Shown here in pieces: positions 25,587 to 37,439 of a DNA stretch of 64,000 nucleotides (position 1 is its first letter; each line of letters opens with the position of its first letter). The notes beneath the pieces were generated by a model. It was not told the origin of the DNA, searched no databases, and worked only from the letters and a program-made list of their open reading frames with translations. Position numbers and translations under genes: made by a program. This DNA is from Kluyvera genomosp. 1 (GTDB taxonomy: Bacteria > Pseudomonadota > Gammaproteobacteria > Enterobacterales > Enterobacteriaceae), in the NCBI RefSeq assembly GCF_001266615.1, contig NZ_LGHZ01000029.1:1-64000 (forward strand), given 5' to 3'.

Positions 25587-25662
25587 TGGTGCCCGGACTC
25601 GGAATCGAACCAAGGACACGGGGATTTTCAATCCCCTGCTCTACCGACTGAGCTATCCGGGC
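25587..25662 (-). tRNA. pheU: tRNA-Phe (GAA anticodon)
   Basis: 76 bases read on the minus strand, beginning GCCCGGATAGCTCAGTCGG, with anticodon loop TTGAAAA (anticodon GAA), T arm GGTTCGATTCC and encoded CCA end. The acceptor stem GCCCGGA/TCCGGGC pairs fully. Its place before yjdC-dsbD-cutA equals E. coli pheU. Confidence 0.98.
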
Positions 25663-25769
25663 AACGGAGCGCATTAAACCGTAGTCGCTCCCTCACGTCA
25701 ACCAAATTCATGGAAAAGCTGTTCAACTGCTTACTATTGCGGCAATCTACGCGTTTGCGCCACATGTTT

Positions 25770-25786
25770 GCACAAATCTTCCAGAC
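25770..25786 (+). promoter_or_regulatory. Candidate AraC-family operator in front of its own gene
   Basis: GCACAAATCTTCCAGAC, 46 bases before the araC-type start; 16 of 17 bases recur in front of the lysE-type gene at 26649. Confidence 0.55.
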
Positions 25787-25831
25787 AGCGGTGAGGATAT
25801 CGGTCAATGCTGGCGGCGAGAGGAGAGCTGA

Positions 25832-26680
25832 ATGGCGACGAAAGACTGGCTTGAACTGCGACAGCATGCCGATACGGGCATTGAGACGATTAAAGCGCAC
25901 TTTGAAGGCCATGCCTTCGACCCGCACTGGCATGACAGCTATCTGGTGGGGATCACACTGAACGGTACGCAGCAGTTCCATTGCCGCCGTGAGCGCCACC
26001 GTAGCTGTCCCGGCGATGCCTTTTTGCTGGAGCCGGGTGAGATTCATGACGGAGAGGCGCCGATTGCTGGTGGTTTCACCTATCTCACTTTTTATCTTGA
26101 CGAACGCTGGCTGACTCACACGGTGCGCGGGCTGTATGACACCACGCCGGACAGCTATTCGCTGCATTTTAACCAGACGCTGACACGGGAACCGCAGCTG
26201 GTACGGGCAATTAACGAGACATTCAATACCCTACACACCGATGAGATGCGTATTGTGCAGCAGAGCAGTATGGATAACCTGCTGGCACAGCTGACCTCGC
26301 ACTGCCATTGGCGGAAACGGCTGCCTTCTGCCGTCCAGTGCGCGGCGATTGCCCATCGTGCTCGGGACTATTTGCATGCGCATATGGGCGATAACATCGG
26401 ACTGTCTGACTTGGCGCGGGAGACCGGTACCGACCGCTTTACGCTTACCCGCAGTTTTAAGCGCGAGTTCCATCTGGCACCGCATGCGTGGTTAATCCAG
26501 CTGCGGTTGGCGAAGGCGCGCCAGCTGCTGTCTCTGGGCGAGCAGCCGGTGGACGTGGCGGCAACCCTGGGTTTTGCTGACCAGAGCCATCTTGGCCGCT
26601 GGTTCCAGCGAGCGTATCGTATCTCGCCAGCGCATTACCGTAGGTTGTGCACAAACCTTCCAGACGTTTCCAGAAAATAG
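25832..26680 (+). CDS. AraC-family regulator with N-terminal cupin domain
   Basis: 282 residues. N-terminal AraC ligand-binding cupin (about 25-140, FDPHWHDSYLVGITLNGTQQ and FLLEPGEIHDGEAP) and C-terminal double helix-turn-helix (about 180-280, GLSDLARETGTDRFTLTRSF, VDVAATLGFADQSHLGRWF and RISPAHYRRLC). This domain pattern is typical of regulators paired with LysE-type exporters. Start ATG at 25832 with GGAGAGCTGA upstream. It lies between tRNA-Phe and yjdC, where E. coli has no genes, so it is an insertion relative to E. coli. The next gene, 36 bases on, is the exporter it probably controls. Confidence 0.92.
   Translation: MATKDWLELRQHADTGIETIKAHFEGHAFDPHWHDSYLVGITLNGTQQFHCRRERHRSCPGDAFLLEPGEIHDGEAPIAGGFTYLTFYLDERWLTHTVRGLYDTTPDSYSLHFNQTLTREPQLVRAINETFNTLHTDEMRIVQQSSMDNLLAQLTSHCHWRKRLPSAVQCAAIAHRARDYLHAHMGDNIGLSDLARETGTDRFTLTRSFKREFHLAPHAWLIQLRLAKARQLLSLGEQPVDVAATLGFADQSHLGRWFQRAYRISPAHYRRLCTNLPDVSRK
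26649..26665 (+). promoter_or_regulatory. Candidate AraC-family operator in front of the LysE-type gene
   Basis: GCACAAACCTTCCAGAC lies within the 3' end of the araC-type coding sequence, 52 bases before the exporter start. It differs by one base from the motif in front of the regulator gene, at nearly the same distance from the start codon. Confidence 0.55.
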
Positions 26681-26716
26681 CGGCACAGTCAGGACTCCAA
26701 TAATAAGGAGTTACCT

Positions 26717-27307
26717 GTGAATATCATGCCGTTCCTGCTGTTTGCCTTCGTTGCGTCGATTACGCCGGGGCCGACCAATATCCTCATTCTCAACAACAGT
26801 CAGCACTGCGGCATACGGGCGACCATTCCAGCGCTGGTCAGCGGCTGCGTGGCGGCGAGCGCGATTGTCCTGGTCTCCGGTGCGGGGGCGGGGGAAATGC
26901 TGCGACAATATCCGCTGGTGCGTCAGGCGATGAGCTGGGCGGGCGTGCTGTGGCTTAGCTGGATGAGCTGGCAGCTGTTCTGTGCGCCAGCGGCGAATAT
27001 TGCTGGCCAGTCCCATCGCCGTTTCACTGTGAAAGCGGCAGCAATGTTGCAGGTGATAAACCCAAAAACGTGGATGATGGCGTTGGCGGTGGTGAGTTTG
27101 TTTGCGCCGAGTGGATCGCATGCGCTGCGCGAAATCGTGCTGATGGCACTGTGGTTTTTACTGATTTCGATCGCGTGTTTGATGTGTTGGGCACTATTAG
27201 GAAAGGCGGTGAACCGCGTCTTCCGCACCACCGTAGCGATGGTGCGGTTTCAGCGGCTGATGGCTCTATGCCTGCTGGTTTCCGCGTGGGCGGGAATGTT
27301 GGCTTAG
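26717..27307 (+). CDS. LysE/RhtB-family exporter
   Basis: 196 residues with about six hydrophobic helices. The family signature is at the N-terminus: [34 protein letters not shown] near residue 115 is also typical. Such proteins export amino acids or related metabolites from the cytoplasm. AAGGAGTTACCT ribosome site. The gene follows an AraC-family regulator and ends in a 4-base convergent overlap with yjdC. Substrate unknown. Confidence 0.92.
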   Translation: MNIMPFLLFAFVASITPGPTNILILNNSQHCGIRATIPALVSGCVAASAIVLVSGAGAGEMLRQYPLVRQAMSWAGVLWLSWMSWQLFCAPAANIAGQSHRRFTVKAAAMLQVINPKTWMMALAVVSLFAPSGSHALREIVLMALWFLLISIACLMCWALLGKAVNRVFRTTVAMVRFQRLMALCLLVSAWAGMLA

Positions 27308-27879
27308 GTTAACGCACCGCCCTGACGGCATTTTGCAAAGCGCAGAATGTCTTCGGCGAGGCGATGTGCGGTGTCGACATCGACCTGGCTGCGATTAACC
27401 AGCATGCGGCTCAGGCAGCCTTCCAGCACCAGTTCCATTTGCTTGGCGACCATCGCGGGATCGTCAACTTCAAGCTGGGTGAGCAGTTCGTGGCTGAAGT
27501 GGAATGCGGCCTGCTTCTGCTGGTTGGCGAGCTGGTGAATGGGGTGCTCGGCATCCGGATAGAAGGTACAGGCGGCGATAAACAGACAGCCAGGATAGCG
27601 GTTTTTAGTCACGCAGTCGGTCAGCGCAGGATAGCGGGCCAGCAGCTTCTCTTCGGCGGTCATTTCCTCGTTTAGCATCAGCTTGCGGCGCCATGTCTCA
27701 ACCTGTTGGCTCAAGAAGCGCAGGGCGTCATACAGCAACGCTTCGCTGTCCGGCCAGAAACGGCGCAGTTCATCCAGCGGGCGATCCACGCGTTCGGCAA
27801 CCATTTCAAGCGTGGTGCTCGCAATCCCCTCTTGCTCCAGGAGCTGTAGGGCTTCTCCCAATACGTCTTCGCGTTGCAC
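27304..27879 (-). CDS. yjdC: TetR-family regulator YjdC
   Basis: 191 residues, same length as E. coli YjdC. N-terminal TetR helix-turn-helix ([20 protein letters not shown], about 10-45), ligand domain with [20 protein letters not shown] around residue 93. Located just upstream of dsbD on the same strand, as in E. coli (45-base gap). Start ATG at 27879 behind GGAGAATACC. Ligand and targets are not known from the sequence; regulation of dsbD or cutA is possible. Confidence 0.93.
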   Translation of the reverse strand: MQREDVLGEALQLLEQEGIASTTLEMVAERVDRPLDELRRFWPDSEALLYDALRFLSQQVETWRRKLMLNEEMTAEEKLLARYPALTDCVTKNRYPGCLFIAACTFYPDAEHPIHQLANQQKQAAFHFSHELLTQLEVDDPAMVAKQMELVLEGCLSRMLVNRSQVDVDTAHRLAEDILRFAKCRQGGALT

Positions 27880-27924
27880 GGTATTCTCCTCCGTTCCCGA
27901 CGGCTTTCCGTCTAAAAGTGTTGT

Positions 27925-29706
27925 CTACGGTTGGCTTTCGCGCAAATGTGCGCGAAACGCGGCGGCATCCATAAAACCGGTCACCCGTAATACAGGCTGC
28001 TCGTTGCCATTCTCGTCAAAGAAGAGAATGGTCGGCAGGCCCAGAACTTGTAAATGCTTTAGCAGCGTAACATCCTGCGCGCTGTTGGCGGTCACGTCTG
28101 CCTGTAGCAGCACGGTATTTTGCAGCGCCTGCTGCACTTGCGGATCGCTGAAGGTGTACTTCTCAAACTCTTTACAGGCCACGCACCAGTCGGCGTAGAG
28201 GTCGAGCATCACCGGTTTACCACGAGCGTTGGCCAACGCGGCGTCCAGCGTCTCTACGTTGCTGATACGGGTGAAATTCAGGTGCGCCTGAGCCTGCGTG
28301 GCGGTAGTGCCAAATGCCCAGTCCTGCAGCGGACGTACGCTAATCAGCGCCGCCGCCAGCAGCAGGATCTGCCCGATGCGCTGCCACGGTTTTCTTAAGC
28401 CGAGGCTGGTGATAAATGCCCAGCTGAAGAACGCGACGCCAAGCATGGACCACAGTCGTAATCCCCATATGTCGCCAATAATCCGTTCCAGAAGGAACAC
28501 CGGTAGCGCGAGGATCACAAAGCCAAACGTCGTTTTGACATGAGCCATCCACGGCCCGCTTTTCGGCAACAGGCGGTTGCCAAAAACGGTGACGATGATC
28601 AGCGGTAGCCCCATGCCCAACGCGTAAAGATAGAGCGTTCCGCCGCCGAACCACAGGTTACCGCTTTGGGCGATATACAGCAAAATTGCGCTCAGCGGGG
28701 CGGTGGTGCACGGCGAGCAAATAAGCCCGGCAATCGCCCCCATGGCAAATACGCCGCCCGCTGAGCCGCCCTGCTGGCGATTGCTCATGAGGGCGAGTCG
28801 GGTTTGAAGTGATGACGGCAGCTGAAGCGAGAAAACGCCAAACATCGATAATGCCAGCAGGATGAAGACCGCAGATAGGCCAATCAGCACATACGGATGC
28901 TGGAGCGCGGCCTGGAACTGCATTCCCGCAGCCGCCACTACCATCCCCAGCGCGGTGTAGGTGAGTGCCATACCCTGGACGTAAATAAAGGCCAACAGCA
29001 GCGCCCGGGCGGTAGAGAGTCGCTGTTTACCGCCGAGGACGATACCGGAGATCAGCGGATACATTGGCAAAACGCAGGGAGTGAAAGCGATGCCGATACC
29101 GATAATCAGGGCCCAGAGGGCACTGAATGGCAGGTCAGCGCTGGGATTCCCCTTCTTCCCAGAGGGGCGGGGGGGTGACGTCTGTTCGGCTTCCGCTTTG
29201 GAGATTTCCTCGTCAGGAGAAATAGCCTGTGTGGGCTTCAGCCCGATATTTTCCCCGGAGGACGGTGTTTGTACCTGTGCCACAACGGCACTGAGCGGCA
29301 CGGTTTTGGTTTCCGGCGGATAGCAGAACCCAGCGTCGGCGCAGCCCTGGTAGGTTACGGTCAGCGTTGCGCCTTGCGAGGCTTCTGTGAGCTCGACCGG
29401 GACAGTCAGGCGCTGGCGATAAATTTCACTCTTGCCGTAAAACTCGTCGTTATGCCATTCGCCGTTCGGCAACTGCAGTGGCGTGATGTCGGCGTTGGCT
29501 GGAGTCACCTGAATCTGCTTACGATACAGGTAGTAGCCGTCCTTCATCTGCCAGGTTAGGCTGACATCGTGCTGATTCTGCTGAAAATCAAAGACAAATG
29601 CCTGGTCGGCAGGCACAAAATTAGAGCGGCCGGGCGCGTCAAACAGCCCGGCTGAGGCTGATGCGCTGCACAGCAGCAGGATCAGCGTAAGGAAGCGTTG
29701 AGCCAT
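27925..29706 (-). CDS. dsbD: Thiol:disulphide interchange protein DsbD
   Basis: 593 residues, slightly longer than the E. coli protein (565). Signal peptide [20 protein letters not shown]-terminal periplasmic domain with [11 protein letters not shown], a Ser/Pro/Glu-rich linker (about 145-195, longer than usual and accounting for the extra length), eight membrane helices with the redox cysteines in [10 protein letters not shown] and ICSPCTTAP, and C-terminal thioredoxin domain with WCVACKEFE. It transfers electrons from cytoplasmic thioredoxin to DsbC/DsbG and to cytochrome c maturation. Starts inside the 3' end of cutA (25-base overlap). Confidence 0.97.
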   Translation of the reverse strand: MAQRFLTLILLLCSASASAGLFDAPGRSNFVPADQAFVFDFQQNQHDVSLTWQMKDGYYLYRKQIQVTPANADITPLQLPNGEWHNDEFYGKSEIYRQRLTVPVELTEASQGATLTVTYQGCADAGFCYPPETKTVPLSAVVAQVQTPSSGENIGLKPTQAISPDEEISKAEAEQTSPPRPSGKKGNPSADLPFSALWALIIGIGIAFTPCVLPMYPLISGIVLGGKQRLSTARALLLAFIYVQGMALTYTALGMVVAAAGMQFQAALQHPYVLIGLSAVFILLALSMFGVFSLQLPSSLQTRLALMSNRQQGGSAGGVFAMGAIAGLICSPCTTAPLSAILLYIAQSGNLWFGGGTLYLYALGMGLPLIIVTVFGNRLLPKSGPWMAHVKTTFGFVILALPVFLLERIIGDIWGLRLWSMLGVAFFSWAFITSLGLRKPWQRIGQILLLAAALISVRPLQDWAFGTTATQAQAHLNFTRISNVETLDAALANARGKPVMLDLYADWCVACKEFEKYTFSDPQVQQALQNTVLLQADVTANSAQDVTLLKHLQVLGLPTILFFDENGNEQPVLRVTGFMDAAAFRAHLRESQP

Positions 29707-30005
29707 GAGAGGTAATCGGTATCTGCGTGAGTTACGGGTAAAACAAGGAGTTCGGGCGTTTGATACGGGTGGTGAGCCTTCAGGCAGTCGAGCAGCGCCT
29801 GCTGGTGGGCGAGATCGGTTTTCAGCAGCATTTGTACTTCATACTCCTGTTCCAGTTTCCCTTCCCAGTAGTACAGCGATGTTGCGCCGGGCAGCAGGGT
29901 GGCGCATGCCGCGAGTTTTTCAGCCAATACTTTCGCCGCCAGGTCCTGGGCGGTCGCTTCATCAGGAGCAGTACAGAGAACCACAACAGCGTCGGGAGTA
30001 CTCAT
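29682..30005 (-). CDS. cutA: Divalent-cation tolerance protein CutA
   Basis: 107 residues from the ATG at 30005 (GAGGTGA site; the GTG at 30011 is part of it). Ferredoxin-like CutA1 fold; conserved [19 protein letters not shown] and [15 protein letters not shown] with the metal-associated histidines. Forms trimers; linked to copper tolerance. Overlaps dsbD by 25 bases, the same arrangement as in E. coli. Confidence 0.96.
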   Translation of the reverse strand: MSTPDAVVVLCTAPDEATAQDLAAKVLAEKLAACATLLPGATSLYYWEGKLEQEYEVQMLLKTDLAHQQALLDCLKAHHPYQTPELLVLPVTHADTDYLSWLNASLR

Positions 30006-30065
30006 TGTCACCTCGTATCGATGAAAAGAAGCACTATAGCACGGTGAGTTAGCGGGGTTGAATGC

Positions 30066-30088
30066 GTCGGGCCGCAGAGCGGCCCGAC
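30066..30088. terminator. GC-rich hairpin between dcuA and cutA
   Basis: GTCGGGCCGC-AGA-GCGGCCCGAC, a perfect 10-bp stem, 28 bases after the dcuA stop. The T-rich run is on the plus-strand side, so efficiency for dcuA (minus) is uncertain; a REP-like role is possible. Confidence 0.6.
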
Positions 30089-30115
30089 TTTAACGATTTT
30101 TACAGGCTAAGGCGG

Positions 30116-31417
30116 TTAGAGGATCAGGCCGCCGAAGATAAAACCGAGGATCACGCATAGGGTAATAGCGATCACGCCGGGGATCAGAAACGCGTGGTTA
30201 AACACGTACTTGCCGATACGGGTAGAGCCGGTATCATCCATTTCCACCGCCGCCAGCAGCGTTGGATAGGTCGGAAGAACGAACAGCGCGGAGACCGCCG
30301 CGAAAGAGGCGATGGCGGTCAGTGGTGCCACGCCCAGCATCAGCGCGGCAGGCATCAGCGCTTTGGTGGTCGCCGCCTGGGAATAGAGCAGCGTTGCGGC
30401 AAAGAACAGGACCACCGCGAGCAGCCATGGATAGTTGTGCAGCAGGTCGCCCGCTACCGCCTGGATGTCGGCGATGTGCGCTTTCACGAAGGTATCACCC
30501 AGCCATGCGACACCCAGCACGCACACGCAGGCGCTCATACCGGATTTGAAGGTGCTGGCATTGAGAATTTCGCCGGTATCGATTTTACAGGTGATACAAA
30601 TCAGCGTTGCGATAGTCAGCATGAATACCACGATGGCTTCGTTACGCGGCAGTACCGGGTTCTGAATGAGACCGACGGTGTCGCTGATTGCGGTGGCGTA
30701 GAACATCACCGCCACGATACCGATGAGGAACAACAGTACGGAGCGTTTTGCGTGTGGCTTCAGCTCGAAGACCTGGCTACCGCGCAGGCGGACTTCGCCT
30801 TTTGCCAGACGTTCCTGATACACCGGGTCGTCTTTCAACTCGCAGCCAAGGAAGTTACACACCACGGCCGTGAGCAGTACGGCAATTAATGTGACGGGAA
30901 TACAGATGGCCAGTAGCGTCAGGTAGCTGACGCCCATGGGTTCGAGGATCCCGGCGAAGAACACCACTGCCGCAGAGATTGGCGAAGCGGTAATCGCAAT
31001 TTGTGAGGCCACGACGGCGATAGAGAGTGGACGGGAAGGGCGAATACCCTGCTCTTTTGCCACTTCGGTAATGACGGGCAGCGTGGAGAACGCCGTATGA
31101 CCGGTACCTGCCAGAATGGTCATAAACCAGGTGACCAAGGGTGCCAGGAAGGTGATATATTTCGGGTGACGGCGGAGCATGCGCTCTGCCAGGCTGACCA
31201 GGTAATCCATTCCGCCAGCGACCTGCATCGCGGCAATGGCAGCGATAACCGCCATGATGATTTCGATAACATCAAAGGGGATCGCGCCGGGTTGTATCTG
31301 GAAGATAAGCGTTAATACCAAAACGCCTAAGCCACCGGCAAAACCGATGCCTATTCCTCCGAGCCTTGCCCCCAAATAGATGGCAAGAAGCACAATGACC
31401 AGTTCTGCTCCAAACAT
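30116..31417 (-). CDS. dcuA: Anaerobic C4-dicarboxylate transporter DcuA
   Basis: 433 residues, the family length, with ten or more membrane helices and starting MFGAELVIVLLAIYLGARLG. It exchanges aspartate/fumarate/malate for succinate across the inner membrane. It lies 110 bases after aspA on the same strand with a terminator between them, as in E. coli; AspA makes fumarate from aspartate, DcuA exchanges it, and FrdABCD (same window) respires it. Confidence 0.97.
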   Translation of the reverse strand: MFGAELVIVLLAIYLGARLGGIGIGFAGGLGVLVLTLIFQIQPGAIPFDVIEIIMAVIAAIAAMQVAGGMDYLVSLAERMLRRHPKYITFLAPLVTWFMTILAGTGHTAFSTLPVITEVAKEQGIRPSRPLSIAVVASQIAITASPISAAVVFFAGILEPMGVSYLTLLAICIPVTLIAVLLTAVVCNFLGCELKDDPVYQERLAKGEVRLRGSQVFELKPHAKRSVLLFLIGIVAVMFYATAISDTVGLIQNPVLPRNEAIVVFMLTIATLICITCKIDTGEILNASTFKSGMSACVCVLGVAWLGDTFVKAHIADIQAVAGDLLHNYPWLLAVVLFFAATLLYSQAATTKALMPAALMLGVAPLTAIASFAAVSALFVLPTYPTLLAAVEMDDTGSTRIGKYVFNHAFLIPGVIAITLCVILGFIFGGLIL

Positions 31418-31484
31418 ATTAGCCTTCCTTGTTTACCAGATTGATATGTAATTGTTGTGTTTTCGTGAATTATAGAAACAAAAA

Positions 31485-31507
31485 AGGCATGTCATCATGA
31501 CATGCCT
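31485..31507 (-). terminator. Terminator between aspA and dcuA
   Basis: Minus strand AGGCATGTCA-TGA-TGACATGCCT followed by TTTTTG, 20 bases after the aspA stop. It allows partial read-through into dcuA. Confidence 0.85.
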
Positions 31508-31527
31508 CGTTGATTTAGCCTGAAATA

Positions 31528-32964
31528 CTACTGTTCGCTTTCATCAGTGTATCGCTTAGCTTTGTAAGCCGGATGCATCAGGTTTTGTGGGGAGAAGATA
31601 TCGTCCAGCTCCGCTTCCGTCAGCAGCCCGCGTTCCAGTACCACTTCACGTACACTTTTCCCTGTTTCGGCACAGATTTTACCGACGATATCGCCGTTGT
31701 GGTGGCCGATGAACGGGTTCAGGTAGGTGACGATACCAATGGAGTTATACACGTAGCTTTCACACACTGCTTTGTTAGCGGTGATGCCGTCAACGCATTT
31801 TTCTAACAGGTTGTAGCACGCGTTTGTCAGGATGTGGACCGACTCAAACAGCGCCTGGCCGATAACCGGTTCCATGACGTTCAGCTGCAGCTGTCCCGCT
31901 TCGGAAGCCATGGTGACCGTCGTGTCGTTGCCGATAACTTTGAAGCACACCTGGTTTACCACTTCTGGAACAACCGGGTTCACTTTCGCCGGCATGATAG
32001 ACGAGCCAGCCTGCAGTTCTGGCAGGTTGATCTCGTTCAGACCCGCGCGTGGTCCGGAGGAGAGCAGGCGAAGGTCATTACAGATCTTCGACATTTTCAC
32101 CGCCAGGCGCTTCAGCGAGCTGTGCACCATTACGTAGGCGCCGCAGTCAGACGTCGCTTCGATCAGGTCTTCCGCTGGAACAACGGCCAGGTTACTGACT
32201 TCAGCCAGTTTCTGCACCGCCAACTGCTGGTAGCCATCCGGAGTGTTCAGACGCGTGCCGATTGCTGTTGCGCCGAGGTTAACCTCCAGCAGCAGTTCTG
32301 CAGTGCGCAGCAGGTTTTTAGTTTCTTCATTAAGTAGAACGCTGAAAGCGTGGAATTCCTGACCGAGGGTCATCGGTACAGCGTCCTGAAGCTGGGTGCG
32401 GCCCATTTTCAGCACATCCTGGAATTCGACGGCTTTACGCTGGAAACCTTCGCCCAATTGATGGATAGCATCAATCAGTTTCAGAATAGAGGTGTAGACC
32501 GCGATGCGGAAACCGGTTGGGTAAGCATCGTTGGTGGACTGGCACTTGTTGACGTGGTCGTTCGGATTAAGGAACTGGTACTCACCTTTCTGGTGGCCCA
32601 TTAGTTCCAGACCAATGTTGGCCAGTACTTCGTTGGTGTTCATGTTCACGGAGGTACCCGCGCCGCCCTGGTAGACGTCGACTGGGAACTGATCCATGCA
32701 TTTGCCGTTATTCAGGACTTCATCACATGCAGCAATAATGGCGTTGGCAACGCCTTTCGGAATGGTTTGCAGCTCTTTGTTCGCCATTGCCGCGGCTTTC
32801 TTCACCATGACCATCCCACGAACAAACTCAGGGATATCGCTGATTTTACTGTTGCTGATGTAAAAGTTTTCAATCGCTCTCAGAGTATGAACGCCGTAGT
32901 AAGCGTCAGCAGGAACTTCCCTGGTACCCAACAGATCTTCTTCGATACGAATGTTGTTTAGCAT
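31528..32964 (-). CDS. aspA: Aspartate ammonia-lyase (aspartase)
   Basis: 478 residues from the ATG at 32964 (AGAAGG site); the longer in-frame ATG at 33003 does not fit the family start [20 protein letters not shown]. Fumarase/aspartase signature [11 protein letters not shown] is present, as are [10 protein letters not shown] and [16 protein letters not shown]. It converts aspartate to fumarate and ammonia. Compared with E. coli AspA, most changes cluster around residues 205-255. Expression is probably under catabolite control (see the CRP-like site). Confidence 0.97.
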   Translation of the reverse strand: MLNNIRIEEDLLGTREVPADAYYGVHTLRAIENFYISNSKISDIPEFVRGMVMVKKAAAMANKELQTIPKGVANAIIAACDEVLNNGKCMDQFPVDVYQGGAGTSVNMNTNEVLANIGLELMGHQKGEYQFLNPNDHVNKCQSTNDAYPTGFRIAVYTSILKLIDAIHQLGEGFQRKAVEFQDVLKMGRTQLQDAVPMTLGQEFHAFSVLLNEETKNLLRTAELLLEVNLGATAIGTRLNTPDGYQQLAVQKLAEVSNLAVVPAEDLIEATSDCGAYVMVHSSLKRLAVKMSKICNDLRLLSSGPRAGLNEINLPELQAGSSIMPAKVNPVVPEVVNQVCFKVIGNDTTVTMASEAGQLQLNVMEPVIGQALFESVHILTNACYNLLEKCVDGITANKAVCESYVYNSIGIVTYLNPFIGHHNGDIVGKICAETGKSVREVVLERGLLTEAELDDIFSPQNLMHPAYKAKRYTDESEQ

Positions 32965-33150
32965 GTGAACCTTCTTTTTGCGAGCTGCCAATGATTTCAC
33001 CAAGTACGCAGGATTTTTGAATTCATGCGCTTTTCTTACCGCAGATTATTTCCTTAATCGGCCCGGTGTCCATGATCATATGCTGATGATAGCGGATTGC
33101 AGTTATCTGGATCACTTATTATCTGGTGAACCCGATAAGAATTATTGATT

Positions 33151-33166
33151 TGTGAAATGAATCACC
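33151..33166. promoter_or_regulatory. CRP-like site upstream of aspA/fxsA
   Basis: TGTGAAATGAATCACC matches the consensus TGTGA-N6-TCACA except for the last base. It lies in the 336-base gap between the divergent genes aspA and fxsA, 187 bases from aspA and 135 from fxsA. E. coli aspA is CRP-activated. Nothing else was identified in this gap. Confidence 0.65.
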
Positions 33167-33300
33167 GCTTGACGATTGTTGACAAAATTATCCATCTGAG
33201 TTGATTGAAAAGCAGCGATCCACCACCATTTAAATCTAGTGCAGAATCATGAATCGCTGCAGGCGCGTTTTACGCGTTGTTTACCTCACAGGAGATGCCA

Positions 33301-33777
33301 GTGCGCTGGATACCGTTAATCGCAATATTTCTCTATGTTTACATCGAGATATCTATTTTTATCCAGGTCGCCCATGTGTTTGGCGTCCTGATGACATTGA
33401 TTTTGGTTATTTTTACTTCGGTTATCGGCATGTCGCTGGTGCGTAACCAGGGCTTCAAAAACCTGATGCTGATGCAGGAAAAAATGCAGGCGGGTGAAAG
33501 CCCGGCGGCGGAGATGATCAAAAGCGTATCGCTGATCCTTGCCGGTTTGCTGCTGCTGCTGCCAGGGTTCTTTACCGATTTCCTCGGTTTGATACTGTTG
33601 CTGCCCCCGGTTCAGAAGCATCTGACCGTCAAGCTGATGCCTTATCTGCATTTTAATCGTATGCCGGGTGGCGGTTTCGCGGGCGGGACGACGAGTGGGC
33701 AGACCTTTGACGGGGAATATCAGCGCAAGGACGAGCGTCCTGACCAAATTGACCACAAAGACGATAATCGCCCGTAA
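33301..33777 (+). CDS. fxsA: FxsA membrane protein
   Basis: 158 residues from the GTG at 33301 with AGGAG seven bases before; the family start is MRWIPLIAIFLYVYIEISIF. Four hydrophobic helices, then a charged tail (GGTTSGQTFDGEYQRKDERP). In E. coli FxsA overproduction suppresses F exclusion of phage T7; its normal role is unclear. Divergent from aspA, convergent with yjeH across a terminator. Confidence 0.95.
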   Translation: MRWIPLIAIFLYVYIEISIFIQVAHVFGVLMTLILVIFTSVIGMSLVRNQGFKNLMLMQEKMQAGESPAAEMIKSVSLILAGLLLLLPGFFTDFLGLILLLPPVQKHLTVKLMPYLHFNRMPGGGFAGGTTSGQTFDGEYQRKDERPDQIDHKDDNRP

Positions 33778-33794
33778 TCGTTTTATCACGATGA

Positions 33795-33822
33795 AAAAGC
33801 CGGATAGCTATCCGGCTTTTTT
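33795..33822. terminator. Bidirectional terminator between fxsA and yjeH
   Basis: AAAAAGCCGGATAGC-TATCCGGCTTTTTTT, a perfect stem with T-tracts on both strands. Confidence 0.93.
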
Positions 33823-33827
33823 TGTTT

Positions 33828-35072
33828 TTACGCTGTGACAATGCGCCGCTTGGGCAGCAGCCACCACAGCATAAACAGCATCACGATGGCATACAGACTC
33901 TTCCAGCCCACCATCGCCAGCAGCATGACACACAGCGCTACGCCAATGACCGACAGCATCCGGAAACGCCCGGTGAGCAGTTTGCAGCCCGCCAGCATGC
34001 ACAACAGATAAATCATAATGAAGATGCCGTTGGCATAGATGATCAGCGCATCAAGATTGATATTGAGCCAATAGCTCGCCAGCGTGCTGACCATACAACT
34101 ACCAATCACTACGTTCAGCGCATTGCGCGGTACGTGATTAGGCGATAGACGCGCCAGATAGCTGCTGGGTGTATATTGCGCCTGCGACCAAACCAGCCGG
34201 GCAAAGCTTTGGATATAAATATTGGTGCTGGCAAAGCAGGCGAGAAAACCGATGACGCTTGCTACCCACAGAGCTTTGACGCCGAATAGCTGCACGACGA
34301 TAGTGGGCAGCGACGCCGCTGCGGTATTCGCCGCGCCATAGGCATGAAAACGCAGCACCAAAACGGTACAGGCCCAGTAAACTGCGCCAGCCAGCAGCAG
34401 ACCGATAATGAGAGCCCGTGGGAAATCGCGTTCAGGGTTGCGGAACTCTGAGGCCATATGAGCGAAGGCCTCAAGGCCAACAAAGCACCAGAACATCACC
34501 GATAACGCGGCAAACAGCTGTGAATGGTCGATGTCAGTGAGCGTCGGGAAAGGAATTTCTTTCAGCGAGATATCGCCGTAAACCCAAATGGTGGCCAACA
34601 GCGCGACAATCATAATGGCAACCAGCGTCTGAATATTGGCGCTGGAGCTAGCGCCACGTGAGCCCAGCCACCAGATGATGCCTAATGTGGCGACTTCTAC
34701 CATCAGCAGTTGCCAGCCATGCCAGCCGAATAGCGACTGAGTGAAACCGGAGGCAATATGCAAGGCGGCGGGTAGGCCAACGGGGATGACGGAGAGAAAG
34801 AGCCAGCCGGTGACGCGCGCCAATCGCGGGCCAAACGCCATTTCAACAAAGTGGGCGACGCCGCCAGCACTGGGGAAATGTCGGCCGAGCAGGGCGAACA
34901 CAATCGCAACTGGAAACACCAATACAATCAATGCAGGCCATGCCCACAGGCTGTTGTTTCCAGACACTAGCGCGCCCAGTGCCGGTACGGCAAAAACGCC
35001 GGTGCCCAGCAGCGACGTCGATAGTAATCCGATTCCCTGAGCTAAGCTCAGCTCCTGTTTGAGTTCCGCCAT
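33828..35072 (-). CDS. yjeH: Amino-acid exporter YjeH (APC family)
   Basis: 414 residues from the ATG at 35072 (MAELKQELSLAQGIGLLSTS); the upstream in-frame extension covers the groE promoter and is not coding. About eleven membrane helices; APC signature GTGVFAVPALGALV and FWCFVGLEAFAHMASEF. In E. coli YjeH exports methionine and branched-chain amino acids. Divergent from groES, convergent with fxsA, as in E. coli. Confidence 0.95.
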   Translation of the reverse strand: MAELKQELSLAQGIGLLSTSLLGTGVFAVPALGALVSGNNSLWAWPALIVLVFPVAIVFALLGRHFPSAGGVAHFVEMAFGPRLARVTGWLFLSVIPVGLPAALHIASGFTQSLFGWHGWQLLMVEVATLGIIWWLGSRGASSSANIQTLVAIMIVALLATIWVYGDISLKEIPFPTLTDIDHSQLFAALSVMFWCFVGLEAFAHMASEFRNPERDFPRALIIGLLLAGAVYWACTVLVLRFHAYGAANTAAASLPTIVVQLFGVKALWVASVIGFLACFASTNIYIQSFARLVWSQAQYTPSSYLARLSPNHVPRNALNVVIGSCMVSTLASYWLNINLDALIIYANGIFIMIYLLCMLAGCKLLTGRFRMLSVIGVALCVMLLAMVGWKSLYAIVMLFMLWWLLPKRRIVTA

Positions 35073-35213
35073 ACCCTTCGTCCACACCCTTGAAAAAGAG
35101 CGTAATTTTACCACATCAGTGAGGGAGATAGCCCCGCGCCATTGTGCTGTAGTCAGTCCGTATTTCAGTGATTTATCGTGATTGCGCAGGTGTAGAAAAT
35201 TTTTTTTAGGTTT

Positions 35214-35618
<405 letters not shown>

Positions 35619-35647
35619 TTTTTACGCACGAAACTGTACGAATTTGA

Positions 35648-37306
<1,659 letters not shown>

Positions 37307-37333
37307 TCGTGCGCTATACCCCATAGCATCAAG

Positions 37334-37370
37334 AAACCCCCGAACAGAAATGTTCGGGGGTTTTTCTTTT
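37334..37370 (+). terminator. Terminator of groESL
   Basis: AAACCCCCGAACA-GAAA-TGTTCGGGGGTTTTTCTTTT, 28 bases after the groEL stop. Confidence 0.95.
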
Positions 37371-37439
37371 GGTCATCTTTTTAGTATAAGGTTTACACAC
37401 GGACGACATGCGTCCAGCTCATTGATTATGGGGAATAAC

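Noticed and set aside
25400..25662. Duplicated tRNA-Phe 3' end considered as attL/attR of an integrated element
   Set aside because: The copies are only 163 bases apart with no integrase or cargo; an rtT-like repeat explains it better.
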